The translations under genes were made by a program, and so were the position numbers. This document shows, one piece after another, positions 24,160-34,762 of a DNA stretch of 64,000 nucleotides. Numbering within the stretch: position 1 is the first letter of the stretch; the number at the start of each line of letters is the position of its first letter. The notes beneath the pieces were generated by a model. The model was not told the DNA's origin, made no database searches, and was given only the letters and a program-made list of their open reading frames with translations. Source of the stretch: Camellia lanceoleosa (Eukaryota; Streptophyta; Magnoliopsida; Ericales; Theaceae); NCBI GenBank assembly GCA_025200525.1, contig CM045770.1:117715429-117779428 (forward strand), given 5' to 3'.

Positions 24160-24580
24160 AATCGGCCCAAGGCCATTATGCGCCGATGGGGCTCCGAATC
24201 CGGATGCTTTGTCGGCCCAAAGACGCGGAAGCTCTGAACGGTGGTCATTGATTCGATGACGCCAAATAAAAAATGCTCATCGTGATGTTTAAACGCATAT
24301 CGCATTCACGAACTATGTAATCATTGCCTGATTGAATAAAAAGTCCTATTTTAAATGTTTCGTTGTAATTCACATTCGGCATACACGTGTTTGCATGCTT
24401 AGTGTTTCATTGTATAAACATTGACCGGCCCGAGTGAGCTGGGCATTAAATATATATTTGGCATACGTGTCACGCACAGTCAATGCGCCGATGAGGCTCC
24501 GAATTCGGAGGCTTTTATCAGCCCAAAGGCATCATGCGCCGATAAGGCTCCGAATTCGGAGGCTTAATTGGCGCAAAGGA
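24160..24580. repeat. short dispersed copies of the GGCTCCGAATCCGGA repeat
   Basis: Single units at 24,160-24,235 and a pair at 24,480-24,580 contain GCGCCGATGNGGCTCCGAAT-type words that form the large array at 25,480-26,400. They lie between the second and third antisense modules. Confidence 0.7.
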
Positions 24581-24599
24581 GTCAGCCCATCTATAATTG

Positions 24600-25300
24600 C
24601 CGTTTAGATAATTAGGCCATTTTAACTCTGAAAAGCCGAAAATTTGAACATGAAGTGGCTGTGGCCAATATCGATCGGTGTCTGTCTTTTGGAGTTCAGT
24701 GTTAATGAAATCGCCTCAAGGTCACTGCAAGGATTAGAAATAAATCGCCTCGGACTCTTCGCGCCAGTAACTTCACTTACTGTGTTCAGACTCGATTTAA
24801 AACAATTTTGTTCCGTGGGGTTGGATAAGTGTGAATGTTAAATGGAGTTTTCTTCAACAACAGAAGAGAAGCAGAGAACCCACCCGTGCGAGAGGTTGGG
24901 CGTTTAAAGAACGGGAAAAATGTCAGCCTCCAAATCGTCGAAGTAGATCACCCCGAAGGGAGAAACAGCAATAGGGAAGTTCTCTGCAACCGCGACCGAG
25001 AAATGAGGCCGATGTAGCGCCGCGACCGTTGAGTTTTACTATTTTCGTGGGGAATTCCTTTCTTGTCCTGGATCTTGGCCTTGACGTTGTCTATGGTGTC
25101 AGAGCTCTCCACCTTGAGGGTGATTGTCTTGCTGGTGTGAACATCGTGGATTCAAGCACGGTCAGATCAAAGCATTTCAAGCTGCGGATGCTCTCCGAGC
25201 AGCGGGCGTTGATTCGGCGTTGCCGCTGTTCCAACACAATCGCTTCCCCTTTTTCACCTCCGAAGTTGAGAAGGGTGAGGACGAAGGCGATGCCGTATGA
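24600..25300 (+). pseudogene. third copy of the antisense module (shortened)
   Basis: Shifted-frame reading gives [19 protein letters not shown], then [12 protein letters not shown] (about 24,940-25,060). After a deletion of the helical middle it gives [37 protein letters not shown] and EDEGDAV-stop at about 25,300. This matches 23,160-23,948 in order, and the non-coding sequence before both (TTCAGTATTAACGAGATTGCC and its counterpart at 24,696) also matches. It is a segmental duplicate inside element F. Confidence 0.6.
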
Positions 25301-25479
25301 AAATAGATATTATGATGCTCAAACGCTGATTGCGTTTATGTAATTACTGTTTAATCAAATAAAATGTTTCATTTTTAGTGCTTGTATCTCATTCTGAATT
25401 TTTATATGCTTAATTAAGCATCTTATCTCGAATGTTGGCATGTTTTGTTTTGTTGATGTGGTTGTGTCGGCTTAACTTA

Positions 25480-26400
25480 CATATCCCGACGGGGCTTCAA
25501 ATCCGGAGACTGGCCAATCGTGATATCCACGAAGGGTGCTCTGAATCCGGAGTCTTTTTAGGCCTGAAGACGTCATGCACCGATGGGGCTCCGAATCTGG
25601 AGACTGGGCAATCATGATATCCATGATGGGTGCTCCGAATCCGAAGTCTTTTTCGGCCCGAAGACATCATGCGCCGATGGGGCTCCGAATCCGGAGACTG
25701 GCCAATCGTGATATCCACGAAGGGCGTTCCGAATCTGGAGGCTTCATCGGTCCAAAGACACCATACGCCGATGGGGCTCCGAATCCGGAGGCTTGATCGG
25801 CCCAAAGACATCATGCGCCGATAGGGCTCCGAATCCGGAATCTTTTGGCCAATCGTGATATCTACGAAGGGCGCTCCAAATTCGGAGGCTTTTTCGGCCC
25901 AAAGACGTCATGCGCCGATGGGGCTCCGAATCTAGAGACTTTGGCCAATCGTGATATCCACGAAGGGCGCTCCGAATCCGGAGGCTTTTTTCGGCCCAAA
26001 GACGTCATGCGCCGATGGGGCTCCAAATTTGGAGACTTTTTGGCCAATCGTGATATCCACGAAGGGCGCTCTGAATCCGGAGGCTTTTTTCAGCCCAAAG
26101 ATGTCATGCGCCGATCGGACTCCAAATCCAGAGAATTTTTGGCCAATCGTGATATCCACGAAGGGCGCTCCGAATCCGGAGGCTTGATCGGCCCAAAGAC
26201 GTCATGCGCCGATGGGGCTCTGAATCCGAAGACTTTTTGGGCAATCGTGATATCCACAAAGGGCCCTCCGAATCCGGAGGCTTTTTTCGGCCCAAAGACA
26301 TCATGCGCCGATGGGGCTCTGAATTTGGAGACTTTTTTGGCCAATCGTGATATCCACGAATGGCGCTCCGAATCCGGAGGCTTTTTTTTGTCGAAGCACT
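25480..26400. repeat. ~97-bp tandem array (about nine units) in element F
   Basis: GTGATATCCACGAAGGGCG recurs at about 25,521, 25,615, 25,709, 25,856, 25,952, 26,051, 26,150, 26,248 and 26,348, mostly 94-100 bases apart. Each unit is itself two related halves of about 50 bases, each holding GCTCCGAATCCGGAG-CTTTTT. Because 99 is divisible by three, a repetitive open reading of 226 codons (25,845-26,525) arises in plus and others in minus; I treat these as by-products. Such arrays before the 3' end are common in Tat/Ogre-type elements. Confidence 0.85.
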
Positions 26401-26521
26401 TTTCAACTGGATTTCGCAGTGGATGGGATTACAACTTTTCAACAAGAATCCTTGCATTACAAAAGTGGAATGTGTACATGGCGAATCATTTAGAACTAGG
26501 ATCATTCCCCACAAGTTGGGT

Positions 26522-26757
26522 TTAATGACAGAATTTTCGTAAGTGCGTCGAGTTCCAGGGCCGTGGCAGACTCCTTCCTGACATATTTCTGAGCCGATAT
26601 GAAATCTATCTAATAATGGCCATCTCAGTTAGGACCCAATCTTCTATCAACCGGTTTCTTGTCATCCGGAAGTACCCTCAGGATCAACTCTCCCGGTGTG
26701 TAGCGATGCAGCTGAATGCATTGATTATATGACTTAGCAAGCTGCTGCTGGTATCGC
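26522..26757 (-). pseudogene. integrase C-terminus of element F, rest of pol deleted
   Basis: Minus-strand reading RRYQQQLAKSYNQCIQLHRY, then TPGELILRVLP, DRRLGPN, a stop and shift, then SGRSLPRPWNSTHLRKF with a stop near 26,522. These are the last landmarks of a Ty3/gypsy integrase (the GPY/F-like region and the LPRPWNxxHLRxx terminus). The reading begins right where the protease spacer ends (about 26,757), so about 3 kb normally coding for reverse transcriptase, RNase H and the catalytic integrase core is absent. Confidence 0.7.
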
Positions 26758-27300
26758 CTAGGGCTTCCGTGGCTTTTTGCTAGGGAGCCATCCAACATCG
26801 TCTAGGCTGTTTCGATTCGGCACTTCGGTGGAGTTGACCTGCGACTCCGTTGGTGTCTTTCCAAAAAGGAGATAACATGCTTGTGCGGATTGCTGGGAAC
26901 CACAGATTTGCTCAATGTCGTGTTCGGTCGAGAAGCATAGAAGGTGATGATAGGTGCTTGGCACGGCCTGAATAGTATGCAACCAAGTTCGCCCCATGAT
27001 GAGATTATACGGCGAAGGGAGCTTGATGACCAAGAATTCCACATCCACTGTTTGGGAGCCCGCTCAAACGAGTAGTGTGATTTTTCCCAACGGGTACTCT
27101 GGATTTGTGATGAAGCCGAATAATGGATAAGGAGCCAGAGACAAGTCTGATTCATTGAAGCCGAGTTTGCTGAAGGTCTCGTAATACATGACCTCCGAAG
27201 TGCTCCCCTGGTCTATGAGGACGTGTTCAACGGTAAATCGGTTTACGTGCAGTTCAATGACCAATGGATTAATGTGGAGGACCATTATGCTGATAAGATC
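26758..27300 (-). pseudogene. protease (retropepsin) domain of element F
   Basis: INPLVIELHVNRFTVEHVLI leads to DQGSTSEVMYYETFSKLGF, where the active-site triplet appears as D-x-G-S, as in Tat-type elements. One stop follows TLLV (near 27,064). It continues VDVEFLVIKLPSPYNLIMG, RTWLHTIQAVPSTYHHLL, the usual second landmark. A linker to about 26,758 then meets the integrase tail. In the family this enzyme matures Gag-Pol. Confidence 0.8.
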
Positions 27301-27527
27301 AGAATCGTCGAAGATAATACTCGGAGCTTCATGGGGCCGTTTCGTTGGTGTGCGTTACTTCTGAGAGGCTGATTGAATTGCGTGTATGGTAAGAGGCGTT
27401 GAAAGGCTGTATATCATATGAATGGCGCCGAGCGGAGGTGAATCTTGCTGAAGGACAACTGTTTTGATTGCGCTCTTTCGGACATGTTACTGGAGCTGAC
27501 CATCTTGCACCAATTCCTCAAGGTGGT

Positions 27528-28916
27528 CTTTCAAAGCATAGCAACTGTACGTATCATGACCATGATCTTTGTGATATTCACACCGCCAGTCCCACCTTCT
27601 CGTGTCAGGAGGTCCCACCATTTTGTACGGCTATTTGAAGAACGGAAGATGTTGGATTTTGGACATAACCGAGCTGATTGGCTCTGACAGCTCTGTATAT
27701 TTCTTATCGGCGCGCTTTATGTGCCTACTATCAACTTGCAGTTGCTCATTTGCTCGGTGTGAGCATTGATCGCTTGATCGGCGAGAATCCCGTCTCTTGT
27801 CTCGTTTAGCCCACTGTCGTGGTTCAGGGCTCTGAGATGGTACTGAACTTATTGGTTGAGCAATTTCAGGAGGGGCCGTTTTGTTGGCCATGTGTCTGGC
27901 TTTAACCCGCAAGGCGTCATCTTCCACTTTGCAGTATTCCTCTACTTTCTTCATCAACCCCCAGACTGTTTTGGGGGTTCTTCTAGTCAGGGAACTGCGG
28001 AGGGTACTATCTGGATGTAATCCCATTTTGAAGGCGGTGATGGCCATGGAGTCATTGCAAGCGTCATCGATAAGATTAAAGCATTCCCAATATCGCGCCG
28101 AATATGCTCTCAGTGTTTCTCCTGGCAGGATTTGCATTGCCCAGAGAGAGTCGGCTTGTTTCGGCTGGACCTTGTTGGTGATGAATCTGGCCCTAAAGGA
28201 TTTCTGTAATTGGTGGAAGGTTTTGATCGAAGTCGGCTCCAGTTTATAATACCACCTAACAGCCAATGGTCCCAAACTGCTGGGAAATATTCGGCACATG
28301 AGGGCCTCGTCGTCTGCATGCAATGTCATGGCTTACTTGTAATGGCAGATGTGGTCGGTGGGGTCTGATTTGCCGTCATACAAGGTGAATGACGGTGCTT
28401 TGAATTTCTTAGGTAGCACTGCCTTTACAATCTGTCATACGAAAGGATCGTGTTGATCTTCGTCTGAACTGTTCCTTCTTCGCTTGTGCCTTATACGGGG
28501 ACTTTCTTCAGAAGAACTGGTAGTTTCAGGTCGCCCCTTCTTCCTGGGCTCCAGGGATAACGAGTCGAGATCGCTATCAGTGTCGTCTTGTCGGGCTCGA
28601 GGTCGTCAACCACCTGCCTTCGGAGATCGTTCCGGATTTAGGCGTATAACTTGTTTGGACTTCGCCACTTCCAAGGCCAAGTCTTCACGAAGACATTCGT
28701 TCTCAGCGATCATGTTCTCCAACCTCTGTTCATTTTGCTTTGCCTATTCCATGATCGCTTGCATTGTTTCATGCTTTGGAGTCGAGGGTGAGACAAAGTT
28801 TAGAGCGCGTCTTACGGGAATGGTCTCTGGTCCAAGCATGTTTAATGGAGTGAGGTCGTCTCTCTGCGTGGTTTCATCAGTGACTATCGGAGGGTCTTCC
28901 GTTACGCTCGCCATGG
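27528..28916 (-). pseudogene. gag of element F
   Basis: The start MASVTEDPPIVTDETTQ is at 28,916 (minus). Helical segment QRLENMIAENECLREDLALE (28,750-28,690) follows, then a break, then capsid block ALMCRIFPSSLGPLAVRWYY and KTFHQLQKSFRARFI, ETLRAYSARYWECFNLI and CNDSMAITAFKMGL (28,329-27,631). Basic KRDKRRDSRRSS follows. A zinc knuckle of type C-x2-H-x4-H-x4-C (CEYHKDHGHDTYSC) lies near 27,575-27,535. The 232-codon core is uninterrupted, so this gag is younger than those of elements A and E. It forms the particle shell in the family. Confidence 0.8.
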
Positions 28917-28930
28917 ATGTGTTTGAATAT

Positions 28931-28948
28931 TTCCCACAGACGGCGCCA
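28931..28948 (-). other. primer-binding site of element F
   Basis: The minus strand reads TGGCGCCGTCTGTGGGAA two bases inside the right LTR. This sequence is a frequent plant Ty3/gypsy primer-binding site and fixes the element's orientation. Confidence 0.75.
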
Positions 28949-28950
28949 AT

Positions 28951-29360
28951 TGTGGAGAAGTGATTTTGGAAATACTCTTATGATCCTGGGATACGCTAGT
29001 GATCCTCTTCTAGTCACCTGAAAAGGAATAAACACTCTGGTCGGGGGTGCCAAAATTAGCACTCCGACAGGCAAGTCAGTCTTTACACTCAAGTTTACTT
29101 GTATTCTAAATTAAGCACAATAGTTCTCACATACCTTTCTGCAACTGAAGATCTTGTATTTATAGTATTCTCTCTGGGCCTTGGGGCCTAGCCCAACTCT
29201 AGTCCTTTACATGTACTTCTACTCGGCCCTGGTTTCATTTGAAGGAATGCCGGCTACTTTATTTGGCCCTTCAATCGAGTAGGGCCAAATGCCGAATATG
29301 GATTATGTTCTAGACCACACTGGTCCACTCCTATTGAACCAATAATATTCGGCTCCCACA
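28951..29360 (-). repeat. 5' LTR of element F
   Basis: 410 bp. The minus-strand TATA box TATAAATA is at 29,157-29,164, with transcription leftwards into gag. AACAC follows at 29,361-29,365. Confidence 0.9.
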
Positions 29361-29620
29361 AACACAAATTGGGGAGAGACAGAGAGACACATAAATATAA
29401 AATTACTATAAATTGTATTTTGGACCTTATTGTCTTTTCAACTTTGATGGTGTGGCATCATCTTGTGTTAGAGTGTACATTGTGTTATGTGAGTTAGGCT
29501 AAAAAAGTAATACTATGACATGTGTTGAGTGAAAAATAAAAAATTTAAAATATTATTGATGTGAACTAAAATAATAGTGTGTACTAAAAGTATTGATAAT
29601 GTGTAAATAGAATCACCCAA

Positions 29621-30906
29621 AAATTAAACAGATAATTTTTTTCAACAAATAGTCAAAAAAAATTTAACAGATAAAAAAAAAATTCAACAAATAGATTAAG
29701 GGTTAAAATTGGAAAGAAAATATCCTCCAAAATAATAAAATGTAATTCTCATCATAATATTTCACAAAGAGTGTACTTCTTACCAAAGAAAAATACTTAT
29801 GGGATCTAATGCTTTGTACCTCTTTAAAATAGACTTTTCACCCAAATGGTTAATTATGCCAAGACCTACTCATTTATCAACAAATATCAGTTTTACTTCA
29901 TAATCTATGAACCTATATATATTGACCTTTTAACTATGAAAATTGTGAAAATACATCCTTTTTAAAGTGGTCTAGAAGGGCTGAATATAATACATTTTTA
30001 TAGTTGAGGGAGCCAAAATGCACGTGTTCATAAATTAGGGGATCAAAGTGATATTTGCTATTAGTTTAGGGGGTTTTGGTGTAATCAATTCAAAAAAAAA
30101 AAAATGCATGGATTACATTTGTTTAAGATACGACCCACATAACACTAAATTAATTGAATCAAGGAATTCTAGCCAGTGTGGCTAACCATTGACCACCAAA
30201 TCTCTATTAAGGGAAGTCTTGTGTTCCACTCTTTAGAATGGAATCAGAGACAAAACTTAAATGGTTACAAGTAGTGGGTATAAGTTAAACTCCCGTTATG
30301 TACTAATCTAACAACTAATTATTAAATTTTGTCGATAAAAACAATAAACAAATAAAATAAATATACATCATATACTACACATTTGGGATAAGTTTACAAA
30401 GGTAACTACTTGTAGACTAACATTATGAAAGTAAAATTTAAGAAAGAAAGCCTTGTCAACATAGTATCCAAGAATCGCTAAAAAAAAAAAATAAATAAAT
30501 AAATAAAAACATAGAATACAAGAATGCTAATACGTGACAAGCTCTATAGAGAATTAAAACAGTTTTGTGGCAACAAAATACATGAAATGAGATTAAAGAA
30601 AGCCTTTGTCAAGAGCCATTCATACATCTCAATTCTGTTGGTAGAAGTGTTAACATTTCACCTGAAATTCTAGTCTACTTCATAATGGGAATTTTCAAAT
30701 TGGGCACACCAGTTTGTGTTATTGCATGACAATACTACAGCATTTATGTTTATAGACATCTTGTTAAAACCCACAATTATGGGCAACTTATTTCAACAAA
30801 CTTTTCTAGAAAAAAAAAATTTAGTAACATTGGGCAATCCAAAAAGCTAATATATATTTCATTTTCTCAGGTTCAAATTCAAGAAATTGCATCTTAATCA
30901 AGGGGA
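29621..30906. other. AT-rich sequence downstream of the RLP gene
   Basis: This is non-coding, with A/T homopolymers and an AAATAAATAAATAA stretch near 30,486-30,508. It would hold the RLP transcript's 3' end. AATAAA-like words are too frequent to choose a polyadenylation site. Confidence 0.5.
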
Positions 30907-33146
30907 TTACATACTTCTATTGCAAAAAAACTTCATAAAATTGTCCAAAAAGAAGTAGTACCAAGAGGTCATGCACACTTCAACAAGGTGAAACCAAGCT
31001 TGTCGCCAATAAGGATTTATGAACAAAACTGCAACAATCCCCAACAACACAATAATATATGAGACTAGAAAGCTGACATAGAAAGCCTCCATATCTATGA
31101 AACAACCCTCTTCAATCTTTCTTTCCAAGCCTTTCGACATTGTTGATGTTGGTACAGTTTTAGTGCAGTTGGTTTGCAAGGGAAGTCCGCAGAGAAGGGG
31201 ATTTCCCTTATAGCTACTTTCTTCAAAAGTTGCGAACTGAGCTTTTCGGTCTGGGGTCGCACCTGATAAGTTGTTGTATGCCACACTAAAGACTGCCAAC
31301 TTGTCCAATTCAGTCAGTTGGGAAGGGATACTTCCATTTAATCTATTATAAGATAGATCCAAACTTTCTATCTGCCTTAGTTGTGAGAATGTTGATGGGA
31401 TTGGTCCGAATAAATTGTTATGAGACAAGTTTAGATCATGGATGTTGCTCAAGTTTCCCATTTCCAATGGGATTTCCCCTGTTAAATGGTTACAAGAGAG
31501 ATCAACTCCAGTCATGTAGTCCAAAACTTTGCCTTTATATGCATAGAATCCATGCTTTGTTGTGAACTCCACTTCTTGTTGGACATCCAAAGATTTGAAA
31601 GCATAACTACCATATGCAGCATCCGTACCATAGTGGTCTCCTTGTGACTTTGACCCCTTCATAAATTTCTCCAATAGATATAAATTGAATTCTCTAAAAG
31701 ATCCAGTTTCTAGAGAAGATTTTTCATGGGTTGCCTCAAAAGGTATGTCATGAAAACAATGAGGTATGGGACCAGAAAAGTTATTTTGAGAAAGATCCAA
31801 TATGCTTAATTTCTTCAACTGGCATAACTGAACTGGAATTTCACCATCAAAATTATTAAATTTTAAGAGAAGAATGCTCAACACATCAAGGCTTCCAATC
31901 CAACTGGGAATGGTACCAGTTAGGTGGTTATCGCTAAGATCTAATGTCACCAAAGAAGAACTGTTGTAAATTGCATGCGTCATTGGACCGCTCAACTGGT
32001 TTCGGTTCAAGTGGACATGTTTTACTATCAATTGGTTGAAGCAAGATGGTATAGAACCAGACAGTTTATTCTCTGAAAGATCTAAAAACTCAAGAGAACC
32101 AAGTTTGCAAAACTCTACTGGAATAGGACCTTGAAAATGATTTGAGAACATAGCAATTCCCATCAGATTGGACATGTTCCCCATCCATCTTGGAAGCTTT
32201 CCAGACATTTGGTTGTTGCCAATACCAAGTGCTACCAAAGAAAGGGGAATAGACATTGTATTTGGAAATTTTCCTTTGAAATCATTATTGTCCAAATATA
32301 AGTATTCCAATAAGGTAAAATTCACAAACAAAAGAGATATTTGGCCAGACAAATTGTTGTTTGATAGTTTGAAGAAGAATAAAACGGGGCAACTAATTGT
32401 CAAATGCTTTGGTATCTCTCCAGACAAATTATTGTTAGATAAGTCCAAAACCTCCAAAGAGTACATATTACCTAAAGTAGGAATGCGACCTTGAATATGA
32501 TTTCTAGATACATTTAAACTGAACATATTTGGAAATATTGAACCTATATTTCTAGGAATTGGGCCCTCAAGATGATTGTTAGAAATATCAATTGAAATGA
32601 CATGGGGATTATGATACGATGGCAGTAAGAAACGCCCAATGAGAGAGCAATTTATTAGATGAAGAACTTCCAATCGTGTATTATTTTCTAACAACCAAAC
32701 TGGGAATATTACTCCAACTGAGATGTGTGATAGATCAACTATTCCCAAGTCATATTGGTAAAAGAGAAAATGTGGAAATTTGATACCATGACTGTTTGAT
32801 CCACAGTTTGATAAACTGAAAACTTGCAGTTGGAACTTAGGAACCCATGTTTGAGACTCAATTTGGTCACTCAATCTGTTGTTGTCCCCTAAAAATACCT
32901 TAAGCTTTGAATGATTACAAAATGAAATAAATGAGATTGGGATTTCAAAATGGTTATATGAAAGGATAAGATATTCAAGTGTTGTGAGATTAGTTAGGGG
33001 AGATGAAGTAAGATTTCCAGTGAACTGATTAAAAGAGAGGTCCAATATTCGAATTGATGTTAAGTCTTCCAAACATGAGGGAAGCATTTCATTAAAACCA
33101 TTCCCACTGAGATCTAACTCTTGGAGGTTAGAAAGTTCACACCAAC
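30907..33146 (-). CDS. LRR receptor-like protein (RLP), large 3' exon
   Basis: This is a cell-surface receptor without kinase, of the plant RLP family (AtRLP1/15-like by its tail). The exon begins at an acceptor ending in CAG before 33,146 and runs 745 codons without interruption to the stop at 30,907. It starts with WCELSNLQELDLSGNGF, followed by many 23-25-residue LRRs (L-x2-L-x-L-x2-N-x-L-x-G-x-IP). A non-LRR island lies at exon residues 464-543 (FHDIPFEATH to KGKVLDY), followed by four LRRs starting MTGVDLSCNHLTGEIP. Then come a C-terminal cap (GNPLLCGLPLQTNC, about 647-660), an acidic juxtamembrane part, one membrane helix (FYVSFLVSYIIVLLGIVAVL, about 688-707) and a short tail INPYWRQAWFHLVEVCMTSW. 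Such proteins work in defence or development with co-receptor kinases. Codes continue upstream in small exons. Confidence 0.92.
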
Positions 33147-33252
33147 CTGAGAAATAAAAGAAGTGATGCTTAGCTTGGACATTTTATCTGCATGGAGGCA
33201 CATTCAAATCATAACACAATTAATCCAAGGAATATGATCAAATTATGAATAC

Positions 33253-33399
33253 CTTGATTAGGTAGGCTTCCATTAAGGCCATTACCCCGCAATGTCAGCA
33301 CCTTTAGGGAGGACATTACTCCAACATTATGAAGAAAGATATTGTCGATAGATGAATAATCCAAATACAACTCCTGTAAGTGTTTCAATTCATCCAACC
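33253..33399 (-). CDS. RLP exon: two LRRs
   Basis: 147 bp between CAG acceptor and GT donor (donor at 33,252-33,251). It encodes LDELKHLQELYLDYSSIDNI and SLKVLTLRGNGLNGSLPNQ. Both introns are phase 1, the split glycine codon joining to the next exon's WCELSNLQEL. Position and sequence fit the LRR just before the large exon in this RLP subgroup. Confidence 0.88.
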
Positions 33400-33699
33400 C
33401 TGAAAGATGTAGCTAAAGAATTATTCATTAAAAGTTACGTGCCATGAAAATATGGTGATACATTGTAAGAAAGTCACAAAGATTCTTCAAATATCAGATC
33501 ATTGTGATACGTTGATACATCAGGGCCCAATACCTCAAGCCATATAACAAAAGACAATAGAAAAGGTTATAGTACACACTTCTTGTGAAAAAGTTTTGAA
33601 ATTTTGCAGTATTAGTTAGAAACCATTGTGGTTGTTGTGGATATGCTAGTAAGGGGTGCACTTTAATAAAAGTCTTAATTATGAACTATTTTGGTTACA

Positions 33700-33840
33700 T
33701 TACGAACTATTGTAGTTATGTTATATACATCAAGAGATTATGAACTATTGTGGTTATGTTATATACATTAAAAATTTATGAACTATTATGGTGAAAAAAA
33801 ATTATGAATAGTTGTGGTTTTGTTACAAAACATTTGTACT
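33700..33840. repeat. short imperfect repeats in RLP intron
   Basis: About three copies of ATGAACTATTGTGGTTATGT with TTATATACAT spacers, each about 45-50 bases. Confidence 0.6.
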
Positions 33841-33935
33841 ATAGCCTTTCCTAACAAAGTTGATCTAATACAGCTTCCTACTATTATTGAATGAAAACAC
33901 TACACTTACTAACGTGGCATGAAATGTAGAACTTG

Positions 33936-34370
33936 GAGAAATTTCATTTTGGCCCCTAAACTATACCTCGATGATCAATTTAACTCCTGTACTTCTTATA
34001 ATTTTAATTTTACACCTAAACTATTAGACTTTTGATCAATTTCATCCTTGCCATCAGCTACCGTCTATAATTAGAGGGCACTTGATACTGTCTTTATTTG
34101 AGATTTCATTTTACTGCCAGAACTATCCCCAAAATATCAATTAAACACCTAAATAATTAATATTTTTGACATAGTTTGGGGGGGCAAAATAAAATTTCAA
34201 ATGAAATTTCAGTGCCACGTCAGCAACTTTTGTTTTATTGTAAATGATAGCTAACGGTAGGGGTAAAATTGATCCAAAATCAAATAGTTTAGATGTAAAA
34301 TTGAAATTATAAGTACATGGGTTAAATTGATCATCGACGTATAATTTGGGAGGTAAGATGAAATTTCCTC
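33936..34370. mobile_element. Mutator-like foldback element in RLP intron
   Basis: 435 bp with long inverted arms: the left arm begins GAGAAATTTCATTTTGGCC and the right arm, inverted, begins GAGGAAATTTCATCTTACC. Arms remain alignable for about 140 bases (GATGATCAATTTAAC in both). It is flanked by the perfect 9-bp duplication TAGAACTTG (33,927-33,935 and 34,371-34,379). Long arms plus a 9-bp duplication are the signature of Mutator-like non-autonomous elements. No coding capacity. Confidence 0.85.
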
Positions 34371-34614
34371 TAGAACTTGAAAATTTAAAATGGGATCTAG
34401 TAAATTAACATGATAGGAGCCACATCAATTTGAATAAAAAGTTTATAATATCTTTTTTTTTTTTTTTTTTATAATACTACTCTTACCCTATACAAATCCT
34501 TCCCTATACAAAAAGTTTATAATGCTTTTTTTTTATTTTTAAAAAACATTGGGAGCTTATTTTAGAAAGCATTGTGAACTCAAGTAAATTACTACCAACT
34601 CAAAGTAAGCTTAC

Positions 34615-34689
34615 CATTACTAGTAACCAGTCCTTTCAATTCATTCATTTGGAGGTTCAACATCGTTAGCTTGCCTAAACTCTTTGAAC
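34615..34689 (-). CDS. RLP exon: single LRR
   Basis: 75 bp with CAG acceptor before 34,689 and donor GTAAGC from 34,614. It encodes SKSLGKLTMLNLQMNELKGL and VTSN, a single LRR. Phase 1 on both sides keeps the frame with its neighbours. Confidence 0.85.
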
Positions 34690-34762
34690 CTGTTGAAAAC
34701 AATATTGTAAATACATAATCTTACTTGTAAATCTTTTTCAACATGAAAAAAGAGAATACAAC

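Larger units (their letters stand above)
19063..29360 (-). mobile_element. element F: complete 10.3-kb non-autonomous LTR retrotransposon
   Basis: It has LTRs of 410 bp at both ends (19,063-19,472 and 28,951-29,360), starting TGTGGAGAAG and ending GGCTCCCACA. AACAC flanks both sides (19,058-19,062 and 29,361-29,365) as target-site duplication. A PBS sits inside the right LTR and a polypurine tract inside the left LTR, so transcription is leftwards. The interior, 5' to 3', holds gag, zinc knuckle, protease and the integrase C-terminus only, then tandem repeats and an oppositely oriented multi-exon reading. Reverse transcriptase, RNase H and the integrase core are missing. Features fit the Tat lineage, where extra antisense ORFs before the 3' LTR are known. 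Confidence 0.9.
18948..29620. mobile_element. inverted-repeat (MITE-like) element split by element F
   Basis: The left end GGGTAATTCTATTTACAC (18,948) is inverted at the right end as GTGTAAATAGAATCACCC (ending 29,620). Removing the 10.3-kb LTR element and one copy of its 5-bp target duplication leaves a unit of about 370 bp. Similar AAACAGATAA-rich sequence lies outside both ends. The superfamily is not assigned. Confidence 0.6.

Noticed and set aside
25480..26400. Array of direct repeats resembling CRISPR
   Set aside because: Units are contiguous without unique spacers, in a plant retrotransposon; CRISPR arrays do not occur here.
25845..26525. 226-codon open reading on the plus strand
   Set aside because: It is the translation of the ~97-bp tandem array and similar readings exist in other frames and on the other strand; no start context or domain.
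32168..32494. Plus-strand reading of 108 codons
   Set aside because: Complement of the intact RLP exon; a shadow of the LRR coding sequence.
30907..33146. Receptor kinase (GSO1-like) instead of receptor-like protein
   Set aside because: After the membrane helix only about 38 residues follow to the stop; no kinase domain is encoded.
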